From UBA1723 sp045642085 (GTDB lineage: Bacteria; Bacteroidota; Bacteroidia; Bacteroidales; Paludibacteraceae), in NCBI GenBank assembly GCA_045642085.1, contig JAZUIF010000120.1, positions 1 to 36,950 on the forward strand: a stretch of DNA of 36,950 nt, given 5' to 3'. A program made the translations under genes and the position numbers. A model generated the notes under the pieces. It saw only the letters and a program-made list of their open reading frames with translations. It had not been told where the DNA came from and did no database searches. This document shows, piece by piece, positions 1 to 7,460 of the stretch. Numbering within the stretch: the first letter of the stretch is position 1; each line of letters opens with the position of its first letter.

Positions 1-20
1 ATACAAAATCTTTATGAGAC

Positions 21-56
21 AACAAAGCCCCAGCTTGAGAAAGTTGGGGCTTTGTT
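21..56 (+). terminator. Intrinsic terminator of a gene left of the window
   Basis: A perfect 12-base inverted repeat (AACAAAGCCCCA at 21-32, TGGGGCTTTGTT at 45-56) is followed by six T residues at 60-65 on the plus strand. This is the classic form of a rho-independent terminator. The gene it serves would end upstream of position 1, so it cannot be identified here. Confidence 0.8.
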
Positions 57-83
57 GCATTTTTTCGTTGATTTTTAAATACG

Positions 84-119
84 AAAAGAGGGCATATCAA
101 TTTTGATACACCCTCTTTT
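84..119 (-). terminator. Hairpin terminator after the rhodanese-like lipoprotein gene
   Basis: The outer stem AAAAGAGGG (84-92) pairs with CCCTCTTTT (111-119). An inner stem, TATCAA with TTGATA, extends the hairpin across a small symmetric CA/CA mismatch. It lies 20 bases past the stop codon of the minus-strand gene at 139-591. The T content of the stem end on both strands would allow it to act in both directions. Confidence 0.65.
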
Positions 120-138
120 ATATTTGAAAAAGTATTGA

Positions 139-591
139 TTACTTCCAAACTGATTTAAGATCATCATCATATCCCTTTGAGTAGATACGAGAATTCTCTT
201 TTCCATAACCAAGTCTTGATGCACGACCTGCAACAATCTTAGCATCCTGGAATGTCTTTGGTCCATAGAAGAACAAACAAACATTAGTTGTCTTTGTCAA
301 ATTCTTAAGATCAACACACCACTGTGCATCATCAGAGCTTGTGTTATAAACTGTTGCTGGCAAATTAATAGCTCCTTCCAAATGACCTGCTTTATACAAA
401 TCAGCAGAACGAGTATCGATCAAGAACTTTTCGCCTGTAGAATAAGATTTGTAAGTATCATAAAATGACTGAGCCTTTGAATACTCTACGAATGGTCCTA
501 GTTTTTCTTCATCATCAGACGAACATGAAGACCCAAACAACGCCAAAATGGCTACAGTCAACATGACAAAATAATTTCTCAACTTTCTCAT
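139..591 (-). CDS. Rhodanese-like domain lipoprotein, probably catalytically inactive
   Basis: A 150-residue protein with a lipoprotein signal peptide: basic start, hydrophobic stretch, and a lipobox ending at Cys23 (GSSC), then SSDDEE. It is therefore predicted to be membrane anchored. Residues about 35-148 form one rhodanese domain: the LIDTRSADLY segment near 57-66 and GHLEGAINLP near 69-78 are the usual rhodanese signatures. In active sulfurtransferases a Cys sits in the loop after the next strand (pattern YCxxGxR). Here that loop reads FFYGPKT (107-113), with Tyr or Phe at the Cys position; the nearest Cys, 105, is a few residues too early. Persulfide transfer is therefore doubtful. A binding or scaffold role is possible, but this is inference. 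The gene is monocistronic between a terminator and mrp. A TATCTTTG -7-like element lies at 630-637. Confidence 0.8.
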   Translation of the reverse strand: MRKLRNYFVMLTVAILALFGSSCSSDDEEKLGPFVEYSKAQSFYDTYKSYSTGEKFLIDTRSADLYKAGHLEGAINLPATVYNTSSDDAQWCVDLKNLTKTTNVCLFFYGPKTFQDAKIVAGRASRLGYGKENSRIYSKGYDDDLKSVWK

Positions 592-668
592 TTTTTTACC
601 CTTTATAAATTTTACGTTTTTAACTCCTCCAAAGATAGTTATTTTTTTGAAATCAAAAACGATAATTC

Positions 669-1784
669 CTATTTATGTGTGATAACACGCTGTGTTTTCA
701 CTCCAGACGCATTAATTTCATCTACTTTTGCAACGACTTTTGATGCTAAGTTCATAAACGCCTGTGATGTGATTGTATCATCTTTCAACGCTGCAGGAGC
801 TCCATTGTCGCCACACTCGCAAATCGACTGAACAATAGGAATTTGTCCTAGCAACTCTACATTCATCGACTCTGCCAACTTCTTGCATCCTTCCTTTCCG
901 AAGATATAATACTTGTTGTTCGGCAACTCCGCAGGTGTAAACCATGCCATATTCTCCACCAAACCGATAATCGGAACGTTAACTTTCTCGCCGACAAACA
1001 TACTGATTCCTTTCTTCGCGTCTGCCAATGCTACCTCCTGTGGTGTGCTGACTACGATTGCACCTGTCAAAGCAAGAGTCTGAACCAACGTCAAATGGAT
1101 ATCACTTGTACCTGGCGGCAAATCCAATACGAAATAATCCAACTCACCCCAGTTGGCATCTGTGATCAACTGCTTCAATGCGTTGCTTGCCATTCCTCCT
1201 CGCCACAACACAGCGTCATTAGGATTGACAAAGAATCCGATAGAAAGTAGCTTCACGCCATATCTCTCCTCTGGATGGATCAACTCACGTCCCTGTTCAT
1301 TCTTTTCCTCCAAGTAAGGACGTGCGTCTTCAAGTCCAAACATCTTTGGCATTGATGGTCCGAAGATATCTGCGTCGAGCAAACCTACCTTATAACCCAT
1401 CTTGGCAAGCGAAACAGCAAGATTGGCCGAGACTGTGCTCTTTCCTACTCCACCCTTTCCTGATGACACAGCAATGATATTCTTGACTCCTGGCAACGGA
1501 TTGTCTGGATCCTTCTTTGGGGCCGCTGTCTTATATTTGCAAGTGATGTTGCCTTTAATATCTACGTCTTTGTCGACATAAGTCAAAATGGCTGTCTCAC
1601 ATGCTTTTACCAATGATCTTGCGAATGGATCATTCTCTTTCTCAAAAATCAGTGAAAACGATACTTTATTGCCATCAATGCGGATATTATCTTCCACCAT
1701 CTCCGACGACACAATATCTTTTCCATTTCCTGGATAACGCACATGTGTAAGTGCGTCGATAATCAATTGTGGGTATAATGCCAT
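669..1784 (-). CDS. mrp: Mrp/ApbC-family ATP-binding iron-sulfur carrier protein
   Basis: A 371-residue cytosolic P-loop ATPase of the Mrp/NBP35 family, whose members carry and deliver [4Fe-4S] clusters to apo-proteins. The N-terminal 85 residues or so match the MIP18/DUF59-type domain. The ATPase domain begins near residue 100 with the deviant Walker A SGKGGVGKST (about 108-117), followed by a DADIFGPSMP segment and the FVLDLPPGTSD segment. Many family members have a C-terminal CxxC that bridges a cluster between two subunits. At that position (ENMAWFTPAELPNNKYY) this protein has no Cys pair; isolated Cys residues occur further on (SICECGDNG). From memory, other Bacteroidota copies look the same. 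Its ATG overlaps the ddl stop codon as TAATG, so translation is probably coupled to ddl. Confidence 0.93.
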   Translation of the reverse strand: MALYPQLIIDALTHVRYPGNGKDIVSSEMVEDNIRIDGNKVSFSLIFEKENDPFARSLVKACETAILTYVDKDVDIKGNITCKYKTAAPKKDPDNPLPGVKNIIAVSSGKGGVGKSTVSANLAVSLAKMGYKVGLLDADIFGPSMPKMFGLEDARPYLEEKNEQGRELIHPEERYGVKLLSIGFFVNPNDAVLWRGGMASNALKQLITDANWGELDYFVLDLPPGTSDIHLTLVQTLALTGAIVVSTPQEVALADAKKGISMFVGEKVNVPIIGLVENMAWFTPAELPNNKYYIFGKEGCKKLAESMNVELLGQIPIVQSICECGDNGAPAALKDDTITSQAFMNLASKVVAKVDEINASGVKTQRVITHK

Positions 1785-2758
1785 TATTTATACTGGTTTT
1801 CAATAATGTTCGACAATACATCCTTCATCTGAAGTCCTGCTGCAGCCACCTGCTGTGGAATGAAGCTTGTTGGTGTCATTCCTGGAGTTGTGTTAACCTC
1901 AAGCAAGTTGACTGTTCCGTCGGCTGAAATAATATAATCCACGCGGATGATTCCGTGAGCATCAAGCACATTATAGATTCTCTCTGTCTGCTTGCGTACT
2001 ACGGCAGCAATCTCCTCTGAGATACGTGCTGGAGTGATCTCCTTCACCTGTCCCTTATACTTTGCATCGTAATCGAAGAACTCGTTCTCACTGACAACCT
2101 CTGTGATTGGGAATACTGTTGTCTTGCCACCTGCTTTGTAGATTCCGCAAGTGATCTCTGTACCCTGCATGAAGCTCTCGATAACTGTTTCTGAACCCTC
2201 TGCAAATGCCTTCTTTACTGCTGGATTAACCTGCTCAATCGACTTAACTTTAGTCACTCCAAAGCTACTTCCTCCATCGTTTGGCTTAACGAAGCATGGC
2301 AAACCTACTGCATCGACGATCTCCTGATCAGTATAGTCGTTCTCGCTTCTCAAACGAAGAGACTTAGCTACAGGAATACCGAAATTCTTCAAGTATGTGT
2401 TACAAGTAAACTTGTTGTAAGTCAACGCTGAGGCAAGTACACCGCAAGAAGAGTAAGGGATCTTCATCAACTCAAAGTAGCCCTGAAGTTTTCCATCCTC
2501 ACCTGGAGTACCATGGATTGTGATATAAGCATAGTCGAACTTGATTTTTGTACCTTCTACGATTGCAGAAAAGTCATTCTTGTCGACTGGATACTTCTTC
2601 TCATCAAGTTCCAAATTCCACTCTGTACCGATGATTGTAACTATATAGACATTATATTTCTCCTTGTCCATGAACGAGTAGATGCCCTTGGCACTCTTTA
2701 GCGACACAACCACTTCCGACTGGTCGCCACCCGCTACGATTGCAATATTCTTCTTCAT
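1784..2758 (-). CDS. ddl: D-alanine--D-alanine ligase
   Basis: A 324-residue ATP-grasp enzyme that joins two D-Ala molecules for peptidoglycan precursors in the cytoplasm. Family signatures are visible: the HGTPGEDG loop near residue 82, PCFVKPNDGGSSFGV in the ATP-grasp core, and the metal-binding LLEVNTTPGMTPTSF near the C-terminus. I chose the ATG at 2758 because the protein then starts MKKNIAIVAGG at the first strand of the fold; an ATG 36 bases upstream would only add unrelated residues. A -7-like TAAATTTG lies at 2783-2790 with no clear -33 partner. The stop overlaps the start of mrp by one base. Confidence 0.95.
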   Translation of the reverse strand: MKKNIAIVAGGDQSEVVVSLKSAKGIYSFMDKEKYNVYIVTIIGTEWNLELDEKKYPVDKNDFSAIVEGTKIKFDYAYITIHGTPGEDGKLQGYFELMKIPYSSCGVLASALTYNKFTCNTYLKNFGIPVAKSLRLRSENDYTDQEIVDAVGLPCFVKPNDGGSSFGVTKVKSIEQVNPAVKKAFAEGSETVIESFMQGTEITCGIYKAGGKTTVFPITEVVSENEFFDYDAKYKGQVKEITPARISEEIAAVVRKQTERIYNVLDAHGIIRVDYIISADGTVNLLEVNTTPGMTPTSFIPQQVAAAGLQMKDVLSNIIENQYK

Positions 2759-2826
2759 TTTTAGATACACTTTATTATCTTGCAAATTTAGCAAATTCTT
2801 ATTTAATCACACATTATGATTGCGAT

Positions 2827-3534
2827 TTATGCATTAGTTATCACAACCAAATATTGGTAATGGTCGTTCTCATAAACCTTCTCTGCCTTTAGTCCACATA
2901 TTTGGCAAACAGCATTCAAGCGATTGAAGTCGACAAACAACCACTCAAATGGTTCATCTTTCTCGCCTCTATAGGAAATTGTATAATCAATCTCTCCATA
3001 GTATGGCTCTTCATAAATCTCTGCGTCGACGTCGCCATCCTCATCAGTATATAGATAGATAAGGTCGGAACTATCCATAACGATTTTCCCACCGTCGGCA
3101 AGCATACTCTTACAATGATTCAAAAATTTAGGAAGATTCTCCATCGTTTTAGCGATTCCGGCTCCGTTCATCAGCATCAACAGAGTATCGTATTTCTCAC
3201 CGTCAATATCATAGAAGTTGCGGATTTGAGCATTCTTAACACCTCTCTGCTTCATCACGTCGACTGCACCAGCGGATACATCAATAGCCTCAGCATCAAC
3301 ACCATGCTCCTGTAGCCATAATGTATGACTGCCAGAACCTGCACCAACGTCGAGAGTGCGACCACAGCATAGCTTCAATGCCCGCTGCTCAATCTCGCTC
3401 ATCTTCTCCCATGTGTGGAAGAATTCCTTTATGTTCCAATATTCCGTCTCCACCACACTGCTTTCAACTTTGATTCGAGTCTTCTTGTCGCCACTGAAAT
3501 ATGCAGTCAAGGCTTTGCCATATGCGTCGCTCAT
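2827..3534 (-). CDS. Class I SAM-dependent methyltransferase
   Basis: A 235-residue protein with the Rossmann methyltransferase motif I LDVGAGSGSHTLW (residues 61-73), then an acidic strand end (EAIDVS) for the SAM ribose, and TLLMLMNGAGIAKTMENLP as the post-II/III region. The N-terminal 50 residues are helical and may form the substrate lid. Domain content does not reveal the substrate; small-molecule targets are as likely as protein or RNA. It sits 68 bases upstream of ddl in the same direction and has its own well-formed promoter at 3556-3586, so it may be the first gene of a methyltransferase-ddl-mrp transcript. A link to cell-wall metabolism is only a guess from position. Confidence 0.85.
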   Translation of the reverse strand: MSDAYGKALTAYFSGDKKTRIKVESSVVETEYWNIKEFFHTWEKMSEIEQRALKLCCGRTLDVGAGSGSHTLWLQEHGVDAEAIDVSAGAVDVMKQRGVKNAQIRNFYDIDGEKYDTLLMLMNGAGIAKTMENLPKFLNHCKSMLADGGKIVMDSSDLIYLYTDEDGDVDAEIYEEPYYGEIDYTISYRGEKDEPFEWLFVDFNRLNAVCQICGLKAEKVYENDHYQYLVVITNA

Positions 3535-3555
3535 ATATGTTAAATTTTAATTTCT

Positions 3556-3586
3556 CAAAGTTAACATTTTTTTGACAACTCTCAAA
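3556..3586 (-). promoter_or_regulatory. Bacteroidota-type promoter for the methyltransferase gene
   Basis: On the minus strand TTTG (3583-3586) is followed after 19 bases by TAACTTTG (3556-3563). This fits the primary-sigma consensus of the phylum, TTTG / TAnnTTTG. Transcription would start near 3549, leaving a leader of about 15 bases before the ATG at 3534. Confidence 0.7.
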
Positions 3587-3625
3587 CAACAAACAAATTG
3601 AGCGACTAATTTTAGTTATCTGTAA

Positions 3626-4576
3626 TCAGCAATTCTTTGGTCTCACTAACGAAACTATCTTATTCAAAACCGGATGAAAATATTCATATCCATCAATGAC
3701 TGTCCATCCTTTATAACTGTTATATGTATGCAATTGTTGTGTCCACTTTCCTTTAGGATTAGGATACAAACGTCCCACTTCTAACTCCTTAAATGAATTT
3801 CCATCAAATGTGATCTCATAAAAAATAACACCTTTTCCATATCCTCCCTCACAACATTGAGCAGGTCGAAACAAATTGCCATTATCATAGAAAAATGATC
3901 CGGCTCCTCTAACCTCATTTTTTATGCTGGAAATTTCTTGTATCTTTTCGTATGGCCCAAACAAATTAGAAGAACCGAATATTTTTTCAACGGTACAATT
4001 TTCACCATTTGCATTGGATAGTTCTAAAGCAAACACATAATACTTATCTTCGATCTTGACCAATTGGGAATCTAGCAATGGTTTATCAACTAGTACACCC
4101 TTTTCTACTAATCTCCTATTCAAATAGTCAAAAGCATATATTTTCAAGGAACCTCCCGCAGAATTCTCTGGATAAATATACACAGAGCCCCCTTCTCTAT
4201 AAATTATAGGGAACGAAAGATGTGTATCCAAGCTGAAAATCTCATCGACATTGATAAGTTTATAAGACTTTCTGTCTATTGTCAACAAAGACAGGCGTCC
4301 TTTTCTTTTATGATATTCATATTCCTCGGCTAAAACTTCAATCACATCATCTTTAACATCATAAATAAAAGGATCTGCAAACCAACCATTATCATACCCG
4401 TTCAGATCTAGCCAATGAGCCTTGTTTTCTATTGAAGTCTTATGAATATCAACAAAATCTTCTGGAGTTAAAAAAGCAATATTATACATTCCTCCATAAA
4501 AAGCATTCCCAAGTTTAGCCCTAAAATCCATATCGTAAAAATAAAAATCATTATAACTACAAAACTTGTTGGTCAC
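3626..4576 (-). CDS. Beta-propeller protein resembling the GINT1 N-terminal domain (glycan-transferase associated)
   Basis: A 316-residue protein made of short beta-strand repeats: WFADPFIY near 45, a LSFPIIYREGGSVYIYPENS block near 120, RGAGSFFYDNGNLFRPAQ near 225 and LHTYNSYKGWTVIDGYE near 285. This pattern matches the five-bladed-propeller domain found at the N-terminus of plant glucosamine inositolphosphorylceramide transferase. In bacteria that domain is often fused behind a formyltransferase-like domain. The partner domain is missing here. The only start in frame before a stop is GTG at 4576, so the protein may be the stand-alone or surviving half of a longer one (see 4577-4785). The gene is visibly more AT-rich than its neighbours, as acquired surface-glycan genes often are. 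Cytoplasmic, no signal peptide. The exact role is unknown. Confidence 0.6.
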   Translation of the reverse strand: MTNKFCSYNDFYFYDMDFRAKLGNAFYGGMYNIAFLTPEDFVDIHKTSIENKAHWLDLNGYDNGWFADPFIYDVKDDVIEVLAEEYEYHKRKGRLSLLTIDRKSYKLINVDEIFSLDTHLSFPIIYREGGSVYIYPENSAGGSLKIYAFDYLNRRLVEKGVLVDKPLLDSQLVKIEDKYYVFALELSNANGENCTVEKIFGSSNLFGPYEKIQEISSIKNEVRGAGSFFYDNGNLFRPAQCCEGGYGKGVIFYEITFDGNSFKELEVGRLYPNPKGKWTQQLHTYNSYKGWTVIDGYEYFHPVLNKIVSLVRPKNC

Positions 4577-4785
4577 TCCTTAACTCTCCGTCCAAAAGGA
4601 ACAACACCATCAAATTTAAGGAAAATACTATAATAACAATAAAAAGACTCAAAAAAAATCTCTAATAGCTTAAAAATTACCAGAAGACAGTTAATTTTCA
4701 ACAACTTTGTATCACACAACGGAGCTCCTTAATCATACCATCAATGCAAGCCAAGATATAAAATGAGCGTATATAATCACAAAAA
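4577..4785 (-). other. Possible decayed 5' part of the beta-propeller gene
   Basis: This AT-rich stretch has no intact gene. In one minus-strand frame an open segment runs from 4728 to the TGA at 4573-4575. It begins with GAPLCDTKLLK and ends with LKFDGVVPFGRRVKE, with helix-rich FKLLEIFFESFY in between. That TGA overlaps the GTG start of the propeller gene in the neighbouring frame, so a one-base indel would join the two. A second frame just upstream reads LACIDGMIKELRCVIQSC and then stops. The hydrophobic-basic character resembles the linker between formyltransferase and propeller domains in fused homologues, recalled from memory. Decay of a longer gene is the inference; chance open frame is the alternative. 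Confidence 0.3.
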
Positions 4786-4813
4786 AATCCCGACAATTTT
4801 CATTGCCGGGATT
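4786..4813 (-). terminator. Intrinsic terminator of the coiled-coil lipoprotein gene
   Basis: On the minus strand AATCCCGGCAA (4803-4813) pairs with TTGTCGGGATT (4786-4796), with one G-T wobble and a 6-base loop. The stem runs straight into seven T residues (4781-4787). It lies 22 bases past the stop codon at 4835. Confidence 0.85.
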
Positions 4814-4834
4814 TTATTAATCGTTAAACTTAAA

Positions 4835-5689
4835 TTACTTAGTCTGGATAATCAAGAAATCAGAAGTTGACCAGAACTTGTTGTAGTCCTTGATCTTCAA
4901 AACCAAATTCTTATCCTCTGCACTCTTTGGAAGAAGAGTATAAGATGTCATTGGGTGACGAGAAATGATGATAGCCTTCTTTGAGTTTAGAGCCAACTCA
5001 GTGAAGTCTCTCTTGTCAACCTTTGTGAAGTCTGAAGACTTAACGTCACCACCCTTCTTAAGTGCCTTCTCCAAAAGACCCTTTGCCTTCAAAGTGTTCT
5101 TGTCAGCAGCCAAGTAGTAAACAGCGTTCAACTCAGCATCCTGTGCAGCGATTGCAGCAGCCTGCTGTGCAGAGATTGCGTTAACAGAGTCGATGCTAGC
5201 CTTAGCAGCGATGTTCATGTTCTCTAGGTCAGCGATCTTAATGTTCTTAGCCTCAAGTTCCTCCTTTAGCTTAGCCATCTCAGTCTGGCTCTCAGCCAAC
5301 TGCTTCTTCAACTTATTGATTGTACCACGAAGACCGTTAAGCTGTCCGTTAGACTTAGCCAACTTCTCCTCCAAATCAGAGATCTTCTGGTTGCTCTGCT
5401 GAATACGCTCAGAGATAAGTTTGAAATCCTCCTGGATTGAAGCCTTGTTTGTACCACCCTCCTGACCATTGTCATTAAGAACACCAAGCTCAACCTCCTT
5501 GATCTGCTTCATGTTAGCGTTAACCTCCTCGAATAGGTCAGACATCTGCTGTGAAATCTGACGCTCCTCAGCCAAAACTGATCTCAAAGAGTCTGAAGTC
5601 TTGTTTGCCTGATCGATCTCACCCTGCCATGGGTTGCAAGATGTAGCAGCCACTAGCGCTACAGTTGCGAATAAAAGTGCTTTTTTCAT
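4835..5689 (-). CDS. Coiled-coil lipoprotein, Cbp1-like (collagen-binding adhesin family)
   Basis: A 284-residue protein with a short lipoprotein signal peptide: MKKALLF start, alanine-rich core and lipobox AATSC with Cys18. Residues about 22-190 are a long heptad-like coiled coil rich in E, K, Q, L and N, with almost no aromatic residues. The C-terminal 100 residues form a separate globular part holding the segments AVYYLAADKNTLKAKGLL, VDKRDFTELALNSKKAII and FWSTSDFLIIQ. This layout and C-terminal sequence resemble a Bacteroides family that includes the collagen-binding protein Cbp1 of B. fragilis. Adhesion is not proven for most members, so binding of host matrix is inference. Transcription ends at the hairpin at 4786-4813. 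A -7-like TAATTTCG lies at 5713-5720. Confidence 0.7.
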   Translation of the reverse strand: MKKALLFATVALVAATSCNPWQGEIDQANKTSDSLRSVLAEERQISQQMSDLFEEVNANMKQIKEVELGVLNDNGQEGGTNKASIQEDFKLISERIQQSNQKISDLEEKLAKSNGQLNGLRGTINKLKKQLAESQTEMAKLKEELEAKNIKIADLENMNIAAKASIDSVNAISAQQAAAIAAQDAELNAVYYLAADKNTLKAKGLLEKALKKGGDVKSSDFTKVDKRDFTELALNSKKAIIISRHPMTSYTLLPKSAEDKNLVLKIKDYNKFWSTSDFLIIQTK

Positions 5690-5781
5690 TTTATATAATT
5701 TTTATTAATATTCGAAATTACGGGTGTCAAAGGACACCAACAGAAAATATAATATCAAAAACTGTGCCACATTATACGATG

Positions 5782-6495
5782 TCAATCTTCATCTTCATCG
5801 TATTTCTTCTTGTTTGCCTTCTCTTTCTCTTTTCCAGAAATGACAATCACGAATTCTCCTTTTGGCTCATTTGCTTCAAAATGTGCTTTTACTTCAGAAA
5901 CCTTTCCTCTGACAGTCTGCTCAAACTTCTTAGAAATTTCTCGAGACACAGACACTACTCTGTCAGACCCGGCTATCTCCTCTATCTGAGTCAATGTTTT
6001 TACCACACGATAAGGAGACTCATATATGATGGAAGTTCTTTCTTCTTCTACAATCTCTTTCAAACGAGTCTGACGTCCTTTCTTTTGTGGCAAGAATCCC
6101 TCAAAGCAAAACCGGTCTGTCGGAAGTCCGGAGTCAACAATCGCTGGCACAAAGGCTGTAGCTCCGGGCAGACATTCCACCTCGACACCTGCCTCAGCAC
6201 ATGCTCTCGACAACATAAATCCAGGATCCGATATTCCAGGTGTACCAGCATCACTTATAAGAGCTACCGTCTCACCTGACTTTATCTTCGAGACAACGGA
6301 ATTACAAGTCTGATGCTCATTAAACTTGTGATGAGACATCATCTTGTTTTCTATCTCAAAATGTTTAAGCAAAACACTTGATGTACGAGTATCTTCTGCC
6401 AATATCAAATCAGCCTCTTTCAACACTCGCACTGCTCTATATGTCATGTCCTCTAGATTGCCGACAGGAGTCGGAACTATATACAATTTTGCCAT
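5782..6495 (-). CDS. rsmI: 16S rRNA (cytidine-1402-2'-O)-methyltransferase RsmI
   Basis: A 237-residue member of the tetrapyrrole-methylase fold. RsmI 2'-O-methylates C1402 of 16S rRNA in the ribosomal P site. The start MAKLYIVPTPVGNLEDMT holds the family signature YIVPTPIGNL; LAEDTRTSSVLLKHF and SHHKFNEHQ follow, and ALISDAGTPGISDPG near residues 75-90 is the SAM-binding glycine loop. I chose the ATG at 6495 because it gives exactly this N-terminus; further upstream extension overlaps the preceding gene and is unrelated. The C-terminus ends in a charged tail (KEKEKANKKKYDEDED) that the core fold does not need. Only four bases separate it from the upstream hypothetical gene, so the two are probably co-transcribed. 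Confidence 0.95.
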   Translation of the reverse strand: MAKLYIVPTPVGNLEDMTYRAVRVLKEADLILAEDTRTSSVLLKHFEIENKMMSHHKFNEHQTCNSVVSKIKSGETVALISDAGTPGISDPGFMLSRACAEAGVEVECLPGATAFVPAIVDSGLPTDRFCFEGFLPQKKGRQTRLKEIVEEERTSIIYESPYRVVKTLTQIEEIAGSDRVVSVSREISKKFEQTVRGKVSEVKAHFEANEPKGEFVIVISGKEKEKANKKKYDEDED

Positions 6496-6499
6496 AACA

Positions 6500-7336
6500 C
6501 TAGTTAGTGAATCTTGCTTCCAACAATTCCATAAATTCAAATGCAGCTCCTTCTGTTGTATCCCAATTGAAATTTTCTGCCACATAGGCTTCTGCCTCCT
6601 GCAATGACGACATTGCATTCAACTTTTCAATTGTGGAATTCAACAAAGCCATATTTCCTCCGAAGAGTTCTCTCTGGTAACGGATTCTGTCGTTAATGTT
6701 AAGTGCCTTCTTTAAATCAGTAACAAATCGGTTTTCCAATCGTCTGCTACCCTTGAATCTCTCATTCGTGATAACGAGATTGCTCTTTGGCTCTGGCTCC
6801 TTCGCAACAACTTTCAAAGAATCTACAGCAGCAGGAGCAACATCAATAGTAGTGCTTTTCACTTGACTAACCAAACTTTCTTTTTCGTTGGCTTCCTGTG
6901 CTGGCGTGTTCTCGACAACTTTTACTTTCTCTACGACCTCAACCTTCTCGATCTCTTTATCCTCGATCTTTTCTTTTTTTGGTTCTTCTTTCTTGACCTC
7001 TTCGATCTTCTCTACTACCTCAACTTTCTTGGCAATAGTTTCTTTTTCGACTATAGGCTCAGAAGAAACATTCTCAACAACCTTCGACTCACAAGTCTCA
7101 GGTGTCTTCTTTGTCTCTGATTCAAAAGAAGGAACATTAACATCTGAATTCTTCTGAGCCTCTTCTTTGCTTTCAACACTAAGCTGCTCAAACTCCGATA
7201 ATATGTTTCTTACCTTTTGAAGTGCAAGGTCGTGCATTGCGTACGGAATCGTTTCCATACTCTCCATGCACTTTGTCAGCATATCAAGTTCGGAAATGTC
7301 ATTCAGTATGAAAGTGATAAGTTTATTTTTATTCAT
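6500..7336 (-). CDS. Uncharacterised Bacteroidales protein with a Lys/Glu/Val-rich linker
   Basis: A 278-residue soluble protein with no signal peptide or membrane segment. It has three parts. Residues 1-55 are predicted helical (MNKNKLITFILNDISELDML). Residues about 56-195 are a low-complexity linker rich in K, E and V with repeated EKVEVVEK-type units. Residues 196-278 look like a compact conserved domain (RFVTDLKKALNINDRIRYQRELFGG, a segment with a NSTIEKLNAMSS helix, and NFNWDTTEGAAFEFMELLEARF). I recall similar C-terminal domains in other Bacteroidales proteins at comparable places, but know of no assigned function. I chose ATG 7336; an upstream start would add unrelated residues. A -7-like TATATTTG lies at 7411-7418. 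It is divergent from prmC and lies directly upstream of rsmI. Confidence 0.75.
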   Translation of the reverse strand: MNKNKLITFILNDISELDMLTKCMESMETIPYAMHDLALQKVRNILSEFEQLSVESKEEAQKNSDVNVPSFESETKKTPETCESKVVENVSSEPIVEKETIAKKVEVVEKIEEVKKEEPKKEKIEDKEIEKVEVVEKVKVVENTPAQEANEKESLVSQVKSTTIDVAPAAVDSLKVVAKEPEPKSNLVITNERFKGSRRLENRFVTDLKKALNINDRIRYQRELFGGNMALLNSTIEKLNAMSSLQEAEAYVAENFNWDTTEGAAFEFMELLEARFTN

Positions 7337-7460
7337 CAAGAATAACTTTTTTACTTTATCTTTGTCGCAATAATCGCACATCAACAATGCATTCAGCACT
7401 ATTGAATATGCAAATATAAATAGTTTTTTAACGAAATGTACGATTTATTTAACTTTTTTT

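Noticed and set aside
5665..6279. A 204-codon plus-strand open frame.
   Set aside because: It lies antisense to rsmI, whose family motifs are unmistakable, and its own translation shows no domain.
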